A DNA stretch of 33,284 nt from Lachnospiraceae bacterium (GTDB taxonomy: Bacteria > Bacillota > Clostridia > Lachnospirales > Lachnospiraceae). The notes below the pieces were generated by a model, which saw nothing but the letters and a program-made list of their open reading frames with translations, searched no databases and was not told the DNA's origin. Numbering within the stretch: the first letter of the stretch is position 1; every line of letters starts with the position of its first letter. The translations under genes were made by a program, and so were the position numbers. Shown here one piece after another: positions 8,707 through 17,389 of this stretch. The stretch is taken from positions 1-33,284 of the forward strand of contig JAQYBF010000045.1 of the NCBI GenBank assembly GCA_029338875.1, in the 5' to 3' direction.

Positions 8707-10278
8707 ATGGGAGCTGCCAGTTTTAATGAAATGGAGATTGACGCCGTCGGCGAGATCATGAATATCAGTCTTGGCGCCTCGGCAACCGCTGTTTCAACAC
8801 TCCTCGGAGCAAGAACCAATATCACAACACCGGTCGTCACGGTGGAGTCTCGTTCCCAGTTCAGTTTCCAGAATCTGGAACCTGCGATTGCGGTCGAAAT
8901 TTCCTATGTAGAGGGTCTGTCCGGCACCAATGTCATGATGTTCAGCAAGGATGATGTCCGGGTCATCGTCGGCATGATGATGGGCCAGGAAATCCCTCCG
9001 GAAGACTTCGTTTTCGATGAAATGAACAAGAGCGCCATCTGCGAGGTCATGAACCAGATGATGGGAAGCTCCGCCACCGCTCTGTCGGAATTCCTCGGCT
9101 ATACGGTCAATATTTCCACACCGGTATCCTTCGAGGTGCCGAATGCCGAGGCCTTCAAGGACAAGTACTTCCCGGGCGAGGATGACAAGGTTGTTGTCCG
9201 CTTCAACCTGACCGTTGATAAGGCCCTGAACAGTGAGTTCCTGATCATCATGGATGCAAAGCTTGTGAAGGAGCTTCTCCGCCCCTATGCCGCAAGCCTA
9301 GGTCAGGATACATCGGCTGATGACAGTGCAAATGCGGAGCCGCCGGCCTTCGGAGAGGCAGTGAGTCCGGCAGCGGACTTGAGTCAGGAGGCCAAGGAGG
9401 GCGGCCAGGCTGCAGAGCCCCCGGCTTTCGGTGAGAAAGAGAAGGCAGAAAAGAAAAAGCCGGCAGCTTCTTCCGAGAGTACCGGGAATGGAGAGGCTGC
9501 TTCCCCTGCCGGGGCAGCAGCCGCAGAAAGCGCTGAAATTTCCGATGAGGAAGCCCACGCCATGTACCAGGGCATGAATGATAAGCACGCCCTGGATCAA
9601 AATGAGACCGATGCCATTCTGGCAAGGCTCAAGGCAGAAGCAGCAGCAGATAGCGGAGACCAGGCGGCTCCGGCAGAAAATCCGGCTCCGGCAGCTGCGG
9701 AAGCACCGGCAGCTGAGACAGCAGCTCCTTCGAAGGCTTCCGCCCCTGCAGCTTCGGCAAGTCCGGCAGCTGCAGCCGCTCAGGCTCCGGTTCAGTATGT
9801 ACAGGCCGCAGATCCGGCCCTGACCCAGATCCTTGCCGCTCTTCAGCAGTCTCAGAATCAGATGATGAATCTGATGCAGGAAATGCATGACGAGAAAAAG
9901 GAGAGAGAGAAGAAGGCCGAAGCCAAAAGAGAGGCCAGACAGAAGGAGGGCGGCGGTATCGTTCGTTCTCTGACTGCACCGGAATACAGTGAACTCCAGG
10001 ATGACGGAGAGGAGATTGAAGCCAACCGGGAAATGCTGATGAAGGTTCCCGTTGAGATCTCCGTTGAAATCGGAAGAACCAGGAAGCCCATCAAGGAAGT
10101 CCTGGATCTGACCCAGGGATCTCTGGTGGTTTTGGATAAGATGGCCGGCGAACAGGCCGACCTCTATGTGAACGGCGAATGCATTGCCCATGGTGACATC
10201 GTTGTCGTAGAGGATAATTTCGGTATCCGTATTACGGAAATCCTGAACAAGGATATCTACAGGGAGGTTCAGGAATGA
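8707..10278 (+). CDS. fliY: Flagellar switch protein/CheY-P phosphatase FliY (CheC-FliN fusion)
   Basis: C-ring component combining a CheC-type phosphatase domain (about residues 5-195) with a FliN SpoA domain (about 440-520). Both CheC-type active sites are intact: E16/N19 and E113/N116. They should dephosphorylate CheY-P, as shown for Bacillus FliY. Between the domains lies a ~240-residue linker rich in Ala, Pro and Glu, with the octapeptide AEPPAFGE twice. At 523 residues it is much longer than B. subtilis FliY (about 378). The N-terminal FliM-like CheY-binding peptide of Bacillus FliY is missing, but a similar peptide LDQNETDAILAR occurs in the linker at residues 296-307. The gene overlaps fliO by 4 nt. 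Confidence 0.95.
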   Translation: MGAASFNEMEIDAVGEIMNISLGASATAVSTLLGARTNITTPVVTVESRSQFSFQNLEPAIAVEISYVEGLSGTNVMMFSKDDVRVIVGMMMGQEIPPEDFVFDEMNKSAICEVMNQMMGSSATALSEFLGYTVNISTPVSFEVPNAEAFKDKYFPGEDDKVVVRFNLTVDKALNSEFLIIMDAKLVKELLRPYAASLGQDTSADDSANAEPPAFGEAVSPAADLSQEAKEGGQAAEPPAFGEKEKAEKKKPAASSESTGNGEAASPAGAAAAESAEISDEEAHAMYQGMNDKHALDQNETDAILARLKAEAAADSGDQAAPAENPAPAAAEAPAAETAAPSKASAPAASASPAAAAAQAPVQYVQAADPALTQILAALQQSQNQMMNLMQEMHDEKKEREKKAEAKREARQKEGGGIVRSLTAPEYSELQDDGEEIEANREMLMKVPVEISVEIGRTRKPIKEVLDLTQGSLVVLDKMAGEQADLYVNGECIAHGDIVVVEDNFGIRITEILNKDIYREVQE

Positions 10279-10661
10279 CCACCGTTCTGTCGGTTGTAAC
10301 GATTATTCTCATGTGTCTGGTGGTCTTGGTTCTGGCCTGGGCCTCCAGCCGTTTTCTGGGGAAGACCTGGAAACGGACCGCAAAAGGCCGTTACATTCAC
10401 GTGATCGATCAGGTCCCCTGCGGTCAGGACCGCTACCTTATGATCGTAAAGATTCAGGATCAGACCTATCTGGTCGGATCTGCAAACGGAGACATCAGTC
10501 TCCTGTCAAAACTGGATGGCGAATTCAAGGACGAAGATACGCCAGAAAATTTTCATTTCCCGGGAAAGGATGCCAGGGGGAATTTCAAGGAGCTGTTGAA
10601 ATACAACTTCAGGAAATATACCGGGCACTCTGACCCGGGAAAGGACGTTTTGAAGAAATGA
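10275..10661 (+). CDS. fliO: Export gate assembly protein FliO (FliZ)
   Basis: A 128-residue protein with one N-terminal membrane helix (about residues 5-24) followed by a basic stretch (RFLGKTWKRTAKGRY). It has the small FliO cytoplasmic domain (HVIDQVPCGQDRYLMIVKI, then YLVGSANGDISLLSKL). FliO assists assembly of the FliP/FliR core of the export gate. Start and stop overlap the neighbours as ATGA on both sides (fliY and fliP), so fliY-fliO-fliP are tightly coupled. Similarity among FliO proteins is low, but topology, motif and position leave little doubt. Confidence 0.9.
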   Translation: MTTVLSVVTIILMCLVVLVLAWASSRFLGKTWKRTAKGRYIHVIDQVPCGQDRYLMIVKIQDQTYLVGSANGDISLLSKLDGEFKDEDTPENFHFPGKDARGNFKELLKYNFRKYTGHSDPGKDVLKK

Positions 10662-11332
10662 ATGATTTAAACACAGCGACTCAGGTTATTTCCGGGCTGA
10701 ACGGAGGCAATGTGCCGGCCCTGGACATGATCTATACGCTTACTCTGGTGGCTCTGCTTCCAACCATAGTCATCATGATGACAAGCTTTGTCCGCATCAT
10801 CATCATTCTGTCCTTCACAAGGACAGCTCTCGGCGTTCAGCAGACGCCTCCCAATATCGTTCTGATCGGTATTTCACTTTTCCTGACGCTTTTCATCATG
10901 ACCCCGACCATGGATAAGATCCGGACCCAGGCCATTGAGCCCTATCAGGCCGGACAGATCACCCAGGAAGAGGCCATGCAGAAGATGGAAGTGCCCATGA
11001 AGGAATTCATGCTCCGGAATACCGAGAAGAAGACCCTGAACAAGTTCGTCTCCATGGCAAAACAGAAAAAACTTGACGATCCGACCCAGTATCCCCTGAC
11101 CATTATCACGCCGGCCTTTATGACCAACGAACTGAAGCGGGGATTCATGGCGGGTTTTCTGATCTATCTGCCCTTCCTTCTGATTGATGTCGTCGTGGCA
11201 TCGACCCTCATGGCCATGGGTATGGCAATGATGCCTCCAACCATGGTGTCCATGCCCTTTAAGCTTCTGCTCTTTGTCTCTGTCAACGGCTGGGATCTCA
11301 TGTTCTCGACCATTGTCAACAGTTTCCGATAG
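10658..11332 (+). CDS. fliP: Flagellar export gate protein FliP
   Basis: Core pore subunit of the flagellar type III export gate. Family blocks are clear: TSFVRIIIILSFTRTALGVQQTPPN near residues 43-67, FLTLFIMTPTMDKI, then the C-terminal YLPFLLIDVVVASTLMAMGMAMMPPTMVSMPFK. Four membrane helices are visible. There is no long Sec signal peptide (224 residues in total), as in other Firmicutes. The gene starts inside the fliO stop. fliQ follows with its own AGGAGG. Confidence 0.97.
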   Translation: MNDLNTATQVISGLNGGNVPALDMIYTLTLVALLPTIVIMMTSFVRIIIILSFTRTALGVQQTPPNIVLIGISLFLTLFIMTPTMDKIRTQAIEPYQAGQITQEEAMQKMEVPMKEFMLRNTEKKTLNKFVSMAKQKKLDDPTQYPLTIITPAFMTNELKRGFMAGFLIYLPFLLIDVVVASTLMAMGMAMMPPTMVSMPFKLLLFVSVNGWDLMFSTIVNSFR

Positions 11333-11344
11333 GAGGTGGGCCTT

Positions 11345-11608
11345 ATGACGAATGCGCAGATGCTCGACGTAATGCGGCAGACCTTCTTTCTGGCTGTGCG
11401 GATTGCCCTGCCTTTCCTTCTGGTCAGCATGGTGATCGGCATTGTCGTAGCAATTTTCCAGGCCGTGACTCAGATCAATGAGCAGACGGTCATGTTTGTA
11501 TTAAAGCTGATCGGGATTGTGGCCATGATTTTTATTCTGGGATCTACAATCCTGGTTACCCTGCAGGATTTCTTCAAAAGCATCCTGACCATGATCGCCG
11601 GAGGCTAG
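11345..11608 (+). CDS. fliQ: Flagellar export gate protein FliQ
   Basis: An 87-residue, two-helix membrane subunit that wraps the FliP/FliR pore. The sequence MTNAQMLDVMRQTFFLAVRI, then LPFLLVSMVIGIVVAIFQAVTQINEQT, is typical. I chose the ATG at 11345 instead of the upstream in-frame GTG at 11336. It gives the usual length and has AGGAGG (11331-11336) at an ideal 8-nt spacing, while the GTG overlaps that ribosome binding site. fliR starts 3 nt after the stop. Confidence 0.96.
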   Translation: MTNAQMLDVMRQTFFLAVRIALPFLLVSMVIGIVVAIFQAVTQINEQTVMFVLKLIGIVAMIFILGSTILVTLQDFFKSILTMIAGG

Positions 11609-11611
11609 TCT

Positions 11612-12382
11612 ATGGATGCCCAGTATATTGTGACCTACCTGGCATTGATTCTGGCACGGATGTCCGGAGCCATCGCCTTCAACCCGATCTACGGACGGTC
11701 GGATTTTCCGCCCCTGGCCAGAGGCGGCCTTACCCTGGCCCTGTCCTTTATGATTTATACCTGGACCGGAGGAAGAATGACGGTCAATCCGCCCCAGGAG
11801 GTCCTGGCTTTTTCCATAGCCATTGTCCATGAGCTATTCATCGGTTTTGTCCTGGGATTCGGCATTGAGCTTGCCATGCTGGTGGTCCGCTTCGGAACCG
11901 CCGTCATGGACTATACCATGGGTCTTTCCATGGCCCAGGTTTATGATCCCTCGTCCAACGCCCAGATGAGCGTATCGAGCGGCCTCTACCTTATGTTCAT
12001 GCTGCTGATTTTTATGGTAAATGACGGTCATGTGGAATTTTTAAAAATTGTTTTTCAGACAGTAGAAGATATTCCCTTCGGAAATGTGGTGATCTCTTCA
12101 GATCTTCCGCAGTTTATTCTGAAATATTTCTCGTCCTGCTTTGCCCTCGGTCTGCAGTTTGCCATGCCGGTTATTGTTGTGGAATTCCTGACCGAGGTCG
12201 GAATCGGTATTCTTATGCGGATTGTTCCGCAGATTAATATCTTCGCGGTCAGCTTTCAGATGAAGATCGCCGTCGGACTGATCATGCTTTTTATTCTCTT
12301 CAATCCGATGTCCACCTTCCTGACTGATATCTGGAAGGACATGTTTGATCATCTGTATCAATCTATCGGTTACTTTTCCTGA
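11612..12382 (+). CDS. fliR: Flagellar export gate protein FliR
   Basis: Polytopic membrane protein (256 residues, about six hydrophobic segments) that completes the FliPQR pore. Diagnostic stretches are the N-terminal LALILARMSGAIAFNPIYGRSDFPPLARGGL segment, the central IGFVLGFGIELAMLVVRFGTAVMDYTMGLSMAQVYDP, and the C-terminal VGIGILMRIVPQINIFAVSFQMKIAVGL. The order fliP-fliQ-fliR-flhB-flhA is the classic one. A 47-nt gap with AAAGGAGGAAGG precedes flhB. Confidence 0.96.
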   Translation: MDAQYIVTYLALILARMSGAIAFNPIYGRSDFPPLARGGLTLALSFMIYTWTGGRMTVNPPQEVLAFSIAIVHELFIGFVLGFGIELAMLVVRFGTAVMDYTMGLSMAQVYDPSSNAQMSVSSGLYLMFMLLIFMVNDGHVEFLKIVFQTVEDIPFGNVVISSDLPQFILKYFSSCFALGLQFAMPVIVVEFLTEVGIGILMRIVPQINIFAVSFQMKIAVGLIMLFILFNPMSTFLTDIWKDMFDHLYQSIGYFS

Positions 12383-12429
12383 TAGATAAGTAAAACTTTT
12401 CGAAATACGCCAGAGAAAGGAGGAAGGTC

Positions 12430-13491
12430 ATGGGAGGAAATGACGACAAGACCGAACAGCCCACCCAAAAACGGCTGGACGATGCCAGAAAAGAAGGCAA
12501 TATCGCAAAGAGCCGGGACATCGGTACCGTGGCCATCCTCCTGACCGGAGCCCTGGTTCTGAAGCTTCAGCTGTCCAATATCGATAAGACCCTCCGGTCT
12601 TTCATGAACTATATTGTCCAGCTGATGGGGAATTCCAAGCCGCTGTCCGGCCAGATCGCAGTGGAATTTATCAAGGCGGCAGCGGCGGCAGTTCTGCCCC
12701 TCCTTCTTCTCCTTGCGGCGGTATCTATAGCAGCGGACGGAATTCAGACCCGCTTTGCATTTACACCAAAGCTCCTCCAGCCCAAGTTTGACCGGATCAA
12801 TCCGGCCTCGGGCTTTAAAAGACTTTTCTCTGTTCGGAATCTGTTCGAGATGCTGAAGAGCCTTTTAAAGATCGTGATCCTGATCTATCTGGTCTACTCC
12901 ACGATCAAATCCGACATCCTGCCGGCCGTAAGGCTTCAGCATGTGAAGCCGGAAGCGGCTCTGACCTCACTCTTTGATATGGTTTTCAATATGGTTGTGA
13001 AGGTCACCCTGGCCTTCGGTGTCATTGCCGTTGTGGACTTTGCCTTCCAGAAATGGCAGCACAAGAGAGACCTCATGATGACCAAGCAGGAGGTCAAGGA
13101 GGAATTAAAGCAGGAAGAAGGAAATCCGGAGACCAAGGGACGGATCAAGAGGAAGCAGAGAGAGATCTCCCAGCGCCGCATGATGCAGAAGGTTCCGGAA
13201 GCCGATGTCATTGTCCGAAACCCGACACATGTGGCCGTGGCATTGAAATATGATCCGGACCTCCATGAGGCTCCGGTGGTCCTGGCCAAGGGACTGGATT
13301 CCATGGCCTTACGGATCGTAAAGGTCGGAGAGGAGCACGGCGTTCCCTGGGTGGAAAACAAGACCCTGGCCCGGGCCCTCTACAGTGCCTGTGACCTGGA
13401 TCAGGAGATTCCTCCCGAATACTTCGGAGCCGTGGCGGAGATCCTGGTTCTGATCTACCGCAAAGAGGGTAAGGAAGATATACTGAAATAG
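12430..13491 (+). CDS. flhB: Export substrate-specificity switch protein FlhB
   Basis: Four-helix membrane protein with a cytoplasmic domain that cleaves itself and switches export from rod/hook to filament substrates. The N-terminus KTEQPTQKRLDDARKEGNIAKSRD is the family signature. The autocleavage motif NPTH is at N264-H267, with cleavage expected after N264. The C-terminal domain (about 225-350) continues as VAVALKYDPDLHEAPVVLAKG. 353 residues is normal. A second copy of only the post-cleavage part exists at 31510-31965 (FhlB). Confidence 0.97.
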   Translation: MGGNDDKTEQPTQKRLDDARKEGNIAKSRDIGTVAILLTGALVLKLQLSNIDKTLRSFMNYIVQLMGNSKPLSGQIAVEFIKAAAAAVLPLLLLLAAVSIAADGIQTRFAFTPKLLQPKFDRINPASGFKRLFSVRNLFEMLKSLLKIVILIYLVYSTIKSDILPAVRLQHVKPEAALTSLFDMVFNMVVKVTLAFGVIAVVDFAFQKWQHKRDLMMTKQEVKEELKQEEGNPETKGRIKRKQREISQRRMMQKVPEADVIVRNPTHVAVALKYDPDLHEAPVVLAKGLDSMALRIVKVGEEHGVPWVENKTLARALYSACDLDQEIPPEYFGAVAEILVLIYRKEGKEDILK

Positions 13492-13548
13492 ACGATAGAA
13501 ACCATTTGAAAAAATGATTTTTAGAAAGCAGATATAAAAAGCGTTTTA

Positions 13549-13568
13549 CTGTTTCCAGAATGAAACAG
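13549..13568 (+). other. Stem-loop just ahead of flhA
   Basis: CTGTTTC (13549-13555) and GAAACAG (13562-13568) form a perfect 7-bp stem with a 6-nt loop, ending 18 nt before the flhA ATG. The ribosome binding site of flhA is weak (GTAAGAGAAG), so this hairpin could influence its translation. Inference only. Confidence 0.35.
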
Positions 13569-13586
13569 AGGTAAGAGAAGTCGGAA

Positions 13587-15755
13587 ATGCCTAAGATTGT
13601 CAAACTGATTTTACAGAATTCCATAACGGTAATGGTTCTGGTCATTATCCTGATGATGATCATCCCTATCCCTGCGTCCATTATCGATGTCTTCATTCTT
13701 CTGAATATGGCTCTTTCCATGATGATTCTGGTTATCACCATGTCCATTCATGAACCTCTGGAGTTCTCGATTTTCCCGACCCTCCTTCTTATGACGACGC
13801 TTCTGACCCTGGGAATCAATGTATCGACGACAAGAAACATTCTTTCCAACGGCGGTAATTCCGGAAACGTCATCAAGGCCATGGGTGACTTCGTTCTCCA
13901 GGGCAATATCGTAGTCGGAATCGTCATCTACATTATCATCGTCCTGATGAATTTCATCGTTATCAATAAGGGTGCCGAGCGAGTCGCCGAGGTTGCCGCC
14001 CGGTTCAACCTGGACGCCATGCCCGGCCGGCAGATGGCCATTGACTCGGATATGGGCGCAGGACTGATCGATGATGTCGAGGCATCCAGAAGAAGGCGGA
14101 AGGTCCAGAGAGAATCCGATTTCTACGGCTCCATGGATGGTGCCACAAAGATCGTCAAAGGTAATGCGACCATGTCCATTATCACGACCATGATCAACCT
14201 GGTCGGCGGTATCATCATCGGTATGGTCCAGGGCGGCGGCGATCTGCAGACTGTAGCCCAGACTTATTCCATCGCCACCATCGGTGACGGTCTGGTCGGA
14301 CAGATCCCTTCCATCCTGGTTTCCACCTCGACCGGTATGATCGTAACCCGTGCCGTAGCGGAAGGCTCCCTGAATGAGGATATTTCCAGAGAATTCCTGG
14401 CCCAGCCCAGAGCCTTTACCATTGCCGGTGCCATCATTCTTCTTCTGATCGTGGTTCCGGGTATGCCCATCCCCTACCTGCTTCTGGTCGGCGGCGGTCT
14501 GATTGGAGTCGGCATCTTCCTTGAGAGGAAGATGAAGGAACAGCCGGATTTTGCAAAGTCCAAGGAGGTCTTCGGAGACGGCGGCGGAGCCAGGACCCAG
14601 GCAGCGCCCCAGGCCCAGGCAGCAGCTGCCCAGGAGGCAGAGGCACCGGCCCCGGAGCCTGTTCAGGAAGCGGATTATTACAAGGATGTCAACAATGTCT
14701 ACAAGCTTCTACAGGTGGAGCCCTGTGAGCTGGATTTCGGCTACAGCCTGATTCCCCTGGCTGATGAATCCATGGGAGGACGTCTGATCAGCCGGATCGT
14801 TATCTTCCGCCGTCAGTATGCCCAGGATATGGGCTTTGTCGTGCCGTCCATCCGTCTTCGGGATTCCTCGAGCCTTGGCACCAACGAATACTGCATCCGG
14901 ATCAAGGGCGAGGAGGTCGCACGCGGTGAGATCCTCGTTGATTATTTCCTGGCCCTGGAGTCTGATCAGGTGACCCATAAAATCGATGGTATTGATACGA
15001 TCGAGCCGGCCTATGGCATCCCCAGTAAGTGGATCCGACCGGAGAACCGCGAGAAGGCCGAGCTTTACGGCTATACGGTCATCGATCCCCTGTCAGTTAT
15101 GATCAATCATCTGTCTGAGGTCATCCGTCAGCATGCCTTTGAGCTTATTACCCGTCAGGAGGTGGTCCGCCTGATCGACAACTTAAAGCAGACGGCTCCG
15201 GAGCTGATCGAGGAAACCGTCGGATCGGTCCTGACATATTCCATGATCCAGAGAGTTCTGGTTCAGCTTCTGAAGGAGGGCGTGGCCATCCGGGACTTAG
15301 AGACTATCTTGGAGACCATGGCCAGTGCCATTGTGGACAAAGGCGTCAGCCCCAAGGATATCGACGGCATTGTGGAACAGGTCCGCATCGCTTTGAAGCG
15401 GACCATTACCCGTATGTATACAGAGGATGGCAACATGAGAGTCATCACCCTCGATGCCGATCTGGAACGGGCTATGGTGGATTCCCTGTCCAAGGGAGAA
15501 AACGGCTTCTATCTGGCTCTGTCGCCTGACATCCTTCAGAGCGTGATCCGCCAGGTACAGGACGGAATCAAGAAATTCGGCGAACTGGATCAGCCTCCGG
15601 TCATTCTGACCTCGCAGGTGATGAGGACCCACTTCTATCACCTGATCGCCCAATTCTTCCCCAATGTCCGGGTGCTCTCCTTTAACGAGGTGGCCAGCAA
15701 TGTCCAGATTCAGTCCATCGGAAGCCTGAAGCTGGAGGACCGGGATACAGCCTGA
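13587..15755 (+). CDS. flhA: Flagellar export gate protein FlhA
   Basis: Large export gate subunit forming the nonameric ring that receives chaperone-substrate complexes. The N-terminal half has about eight membrane helices. The FHIPEP signature covers about residues 131-162 (AERVAEVAARFNLDAMPGRQ, then MAIDSDMGAG). A low-complexity Ala/Gln/Pro/Glu linker (about 330-365) joins the cytoplasmic domain, which includes ALKRTITRMYTEDGNMRVITLDADLE. 722 residues is slightly longer than usual because of this linker. In many Firmicutes flhF and flhG follow; here the sigma factor gene follows directly after 68 nt. Confidence 0.97.
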   Translation: MPKIVKLILQNSITVMVLVIILMMIIPIPASIIDVFILLNMALSMMILVITMSIHEPLEFSIFPTLLLMTTLLTLGINVSTTRNILSNGGNSGNVIKAMGDFVLQGNIVVGIVIYIIIVLMNFIVINKGAERVAEVAARFNLDAMPGRQMAIDSDMGAGLIDDVEASRRRRKVQRESDFYGSMDGATKIVKGNATMSIITTMINLVGGIIIGMVQGGGDLQTVAQTYSIATIGDGLVGQIPSILVSTSTGMIVTRAVAEGSLNEDISREFLAQPRAFTIAGAIILLLIVVPGMPIPYLLLVGGGLIGVGIFLERKMKEQPDFAKSKEVFGDGGGARTQAAPQAQAAAAQEAEAPAPEPVQEADYYKDVNNVYKLLQVEPCELDFGYSLIPLADESMGGRLISRIVIFRRQYAQDMGFVVPSIRLRDSSSLGTNEYCIRIKGEEVARGEILVDYFLALESDQVTHKIDGIDTIEPAYGIPSKWIRPENREKAELYGYTVIDPLSVMINHLSEVIRQHAFELITRQEVVRLIDNLKQTAPELIEETVGSVLTYSMIQRVLVQLLKEGVAIRDLETILETMASAIVDKGVSPKDIDGIVEQVRIALKRTITRMYTEDGNMRVITLDADLERAMVDSLSKGENGFYLALSPDILQSVIRQVQDGIKKFGELDQPPVILTSQVMRTHFYHLIAQFFPNVRVLSFNEVASNVQIQSIGSLKLEDRDTA

Positions 15756-15789
15756 TTCAGTATGAATCTGTCAGATCGAAATGACTTGC

Positions 15790-15805
15790 AAATATAGACC
15801 AGACC
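15790..15805 (+). repeat. 16-bp intergenic repeat, copy 1
   Basis: AAATATAGACCAGACC lies in the short gap upstream of the sigma factor gene, 18 nt before its ATG. The identical 16-mer occurs at 18737-18752 in the cheV leader. Both are non-coding and both precede regulatory genes. Function unknown. Confidence 0.5.
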
Positions 15806-15823
15806 AGCGCATGGGAGACAGTT

Positions 15824-16594
15824 ATGTCTATGGAAGATTTGAAAGAAAAGACCAATGATGAGCTTTTCGATGCCTACCGGAAAGAGACGGATGAAAATAT
15901 AAGGCAGCTCCTCCGTCAGGAGCTGACCCTCCGCTATCTCTTTATCGTCAAGGCCATTGCTTATCAGATGCGGGATCTTTACATCAGTTTTACACAGCCG
16001 GAGGATATTATTAACGAGGGTGTCCTGGAGATTATGAAGGGGATTGACCGCTATGATCCGGCCCGCGATAATAAATTCGATACCTTTATTTCTCAGAGAA
16101 TCCGCGGCATGGTCATTGACCTGATGAGGAAAAATGACTGGATGCCCCGAAATTTCCACAGGGACCGGAAAAATCTCGAAGAGATCCAGACCAGGCTGAC
16201 CGAACAGCTGGGCCGGAATCCCAGCGATGAGGAAGTGGCAAATGAAGCCGATATGGATGTCAAGAAACTGAGAAAGATCCGAAGCATGTCCACCATGGTC
16301 AATGTCCTGTCACTGGATATGACCTATGACGAGACCGATGAGGCGGTTTTACAGGTGCCGACCGAGGACGAGGGCGTTCTTCCGGAGGCCAGCCTCATGA
16401 ATAAAGAGACCACCCGGCAGCTGGCATCCTGCATTGATCGTCTGGCAGACAAAGAAAAGATGATAATTTCACTTTATTATGTCGATAATTTCAATATGAG
16501 CCAGATTGCCAATGTCATGGAAATCAGTCAGCCCCGTGTCTCTCAGCTTCATGCTCAGGCGATTCGCAAGCTTAAGAAGATGATGAGAGAGTAA
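15824..16594 (+). CDS. fliA: RNA polymerase sigma factor for flagellar operons (sigma-28, FliA/SigD/WhiG family)
   Basis: Sigma factor that directs late flagellar and chemotaxis transcription. Region 2 lies at about residues 25-110 (LRYLFIVKAIAYQMRDLY through SQRIRGMVIDLMRKNDWMPR). Region 3 is at about 118-155 (LGRNPSDEEVANEADMDVKK). The region 4 helix-turn-helix is at about 212-250 (SQIANVMEISQPRVSQLHAQ). The 256 residues fit SigD/FliA. Its activity should be restrained by FlgM, encoded at 29385-29723. A second in-frame ATG lies two codons on (15830) and is also possible. It sits in the early operon, as sigD does in B. subtilis. Confidence 0.95.
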   Translation: MSMEDLKEKTNDELFDAYRKETDENIRQLLRQELTLRYLFIVKAIAYQMRDLYISFTQPEDIINEGVLEIMKGIDRYDPARDNKFDTFISQRIRGMVIDLMRKNDWMPRNFHRDRKNLEEIQTRLTEQLGRNPSDEEVANEADMDVKKLRKIRSMSTMVNVLSLDMTYDETDEAVLQVPTEDEGVLPEASLMNKETTRQLASCIDRLADKEKMIISLYYVDNFNMSQIANVMEISQPRVSQLHAQAIRKLKKMMRE

Positions 16595-16605
16595 AGGAGG
16601 AAAGT

Positions 16606-17361
16606 ATGTACCAGGGATTTTATGAACTGACCAGCGGAATGCTGACCCAGCAGAGAAATCTGAATACCATCAGTAACAATCTCGCCAATATTGAAACCGC
16701 AGGCTACAAGAAGGATACCCAGGTCAACTCCACCTTCGATGAGGAGATGCTGATCCGGACCGGGCGCTATAATAAAAAGAATCCCAAGCAGCTTGGAACC
16801 CAGACCCCGATCGTTATGGCCGATGAGACCGTGACCTCCTTCACCCAGGGAACTCTTCGGGAGACCGGGCAGAAATATGACTTCGCCATTGAAGGAGAGG
16901 GCTTCTTCAATATCGAGACCGCTGACGGCATCCGCTATACCAGAAACGGCTCCTTCTCTCTGAATGCGGACGGAAACCTGGAGCTGGACGGTCTTGGCCT
17001 GGTTCTGGGCCAGGATGGCAATCCTATTCATCTCGACAATGAGGATGTCACCATGGATTCCTATGGAAGGATCATTTATCAGGCGGACGGCAGGGTCGCC
17101 GGGCAGATTCGTCTGACCGGACTCAATACCGATAACCTGATCAAGGAGGACAGCGGCCTCTACCGGACCGACGAGGCCGGCACGGACCTGACCGGACAGA
17201 CCAAGGTCGTTAACGGCAGCCTGGAACGCTCCAATGCGGATATGGTGGATGAGATGACCAATATGATGTCCTCCCAGAGAGCCCTGCAGAGTGCAGCCCA
17301 GATGCTCCGCATGTATGATTCGGTCTTAAACAAGGCCTCCAACGATGTGGGTCAGGTATAA
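16606..17361 (+). CDS. flgF: Flagellar rod protein, FlgF/FlgG (FlhO/FlhP) family, copy 1
   Basis: Basal-body rod subunit of 251 residues. The N-terminal rod motif (YELTSGMLTQQRNLNTISNN, then LANIETAGYKKD) and the C-terminal LERSNADMVDEMTNMMSSQRALQSAAQMLRMYD are both intact. The internal FAIEGEGFFNI and YTRNGSFSLNADG blocks are shared by FlgE, FlgF and FlgG. Length fits FlgF or FlgG. I give flgF because it is the first of two adjacent genes, as flgF-flgG or flhO-flhP; sequence alone does not fix which is proximal or distal rod. The ribosome binding site is AAAGGAGG. Confidence 0.85.
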   Translation: MYQGFYELTSGMLTQQRNLNTISNNLANIETAGYKKDTQVNSTFDEEMLIRTGRYNKKNPKQLGTQTPIVMADETVTSFTQGTLRETGQKYDFAIEGEGFFNIETADGIRYTRNGSFSLNADGNLELDGLGLVLGQDGNPIHLDNEDVTMDSYGRIIYQADGRVAGQIRLTGLNTDNLIKEDSGLYRTDEAGTDLTGQTKVVNGSLERSNADMVDEMTNMMSSQRALQSAAQMLRMYDSVLNKASNDVGQV

Positions 17362-17366
17362 GATTA

Positions 17367-17389
17367 GGATTGGACAGGAGTTTCAATCC
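17367..17389 (+). promoter_or_regulatory. Hairpin with GGA in its loop, leader of the second rod gene
   Basis: An 8-bp stem (17367-17374 with 17382-17389, one G-U pair) presents the 7-nt loop CAGGAGU. GGA in an apical loop is the feature recognised by CsrA/RsmA proteins, and csrA is in this window. The site is about 65 nt upstream of the next start codon. Binding is inferred. Confidence 0.35.

Noticed and set aside
9298-10191. 297-codon open frame on the - strand opposite fliY
   Set aside because: Composition (Cys, Arg, Ser, Leu) is that of an antisense reading of the Ala/Glu-rich linker. No motif and no plausible start signal.
13506-13538. Possible sigma-A promoter ahead of flhA (TTGAAA and TATAAA)
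   Set aside because: The spacing is 21 nt, too long for a sigma-A promoter.
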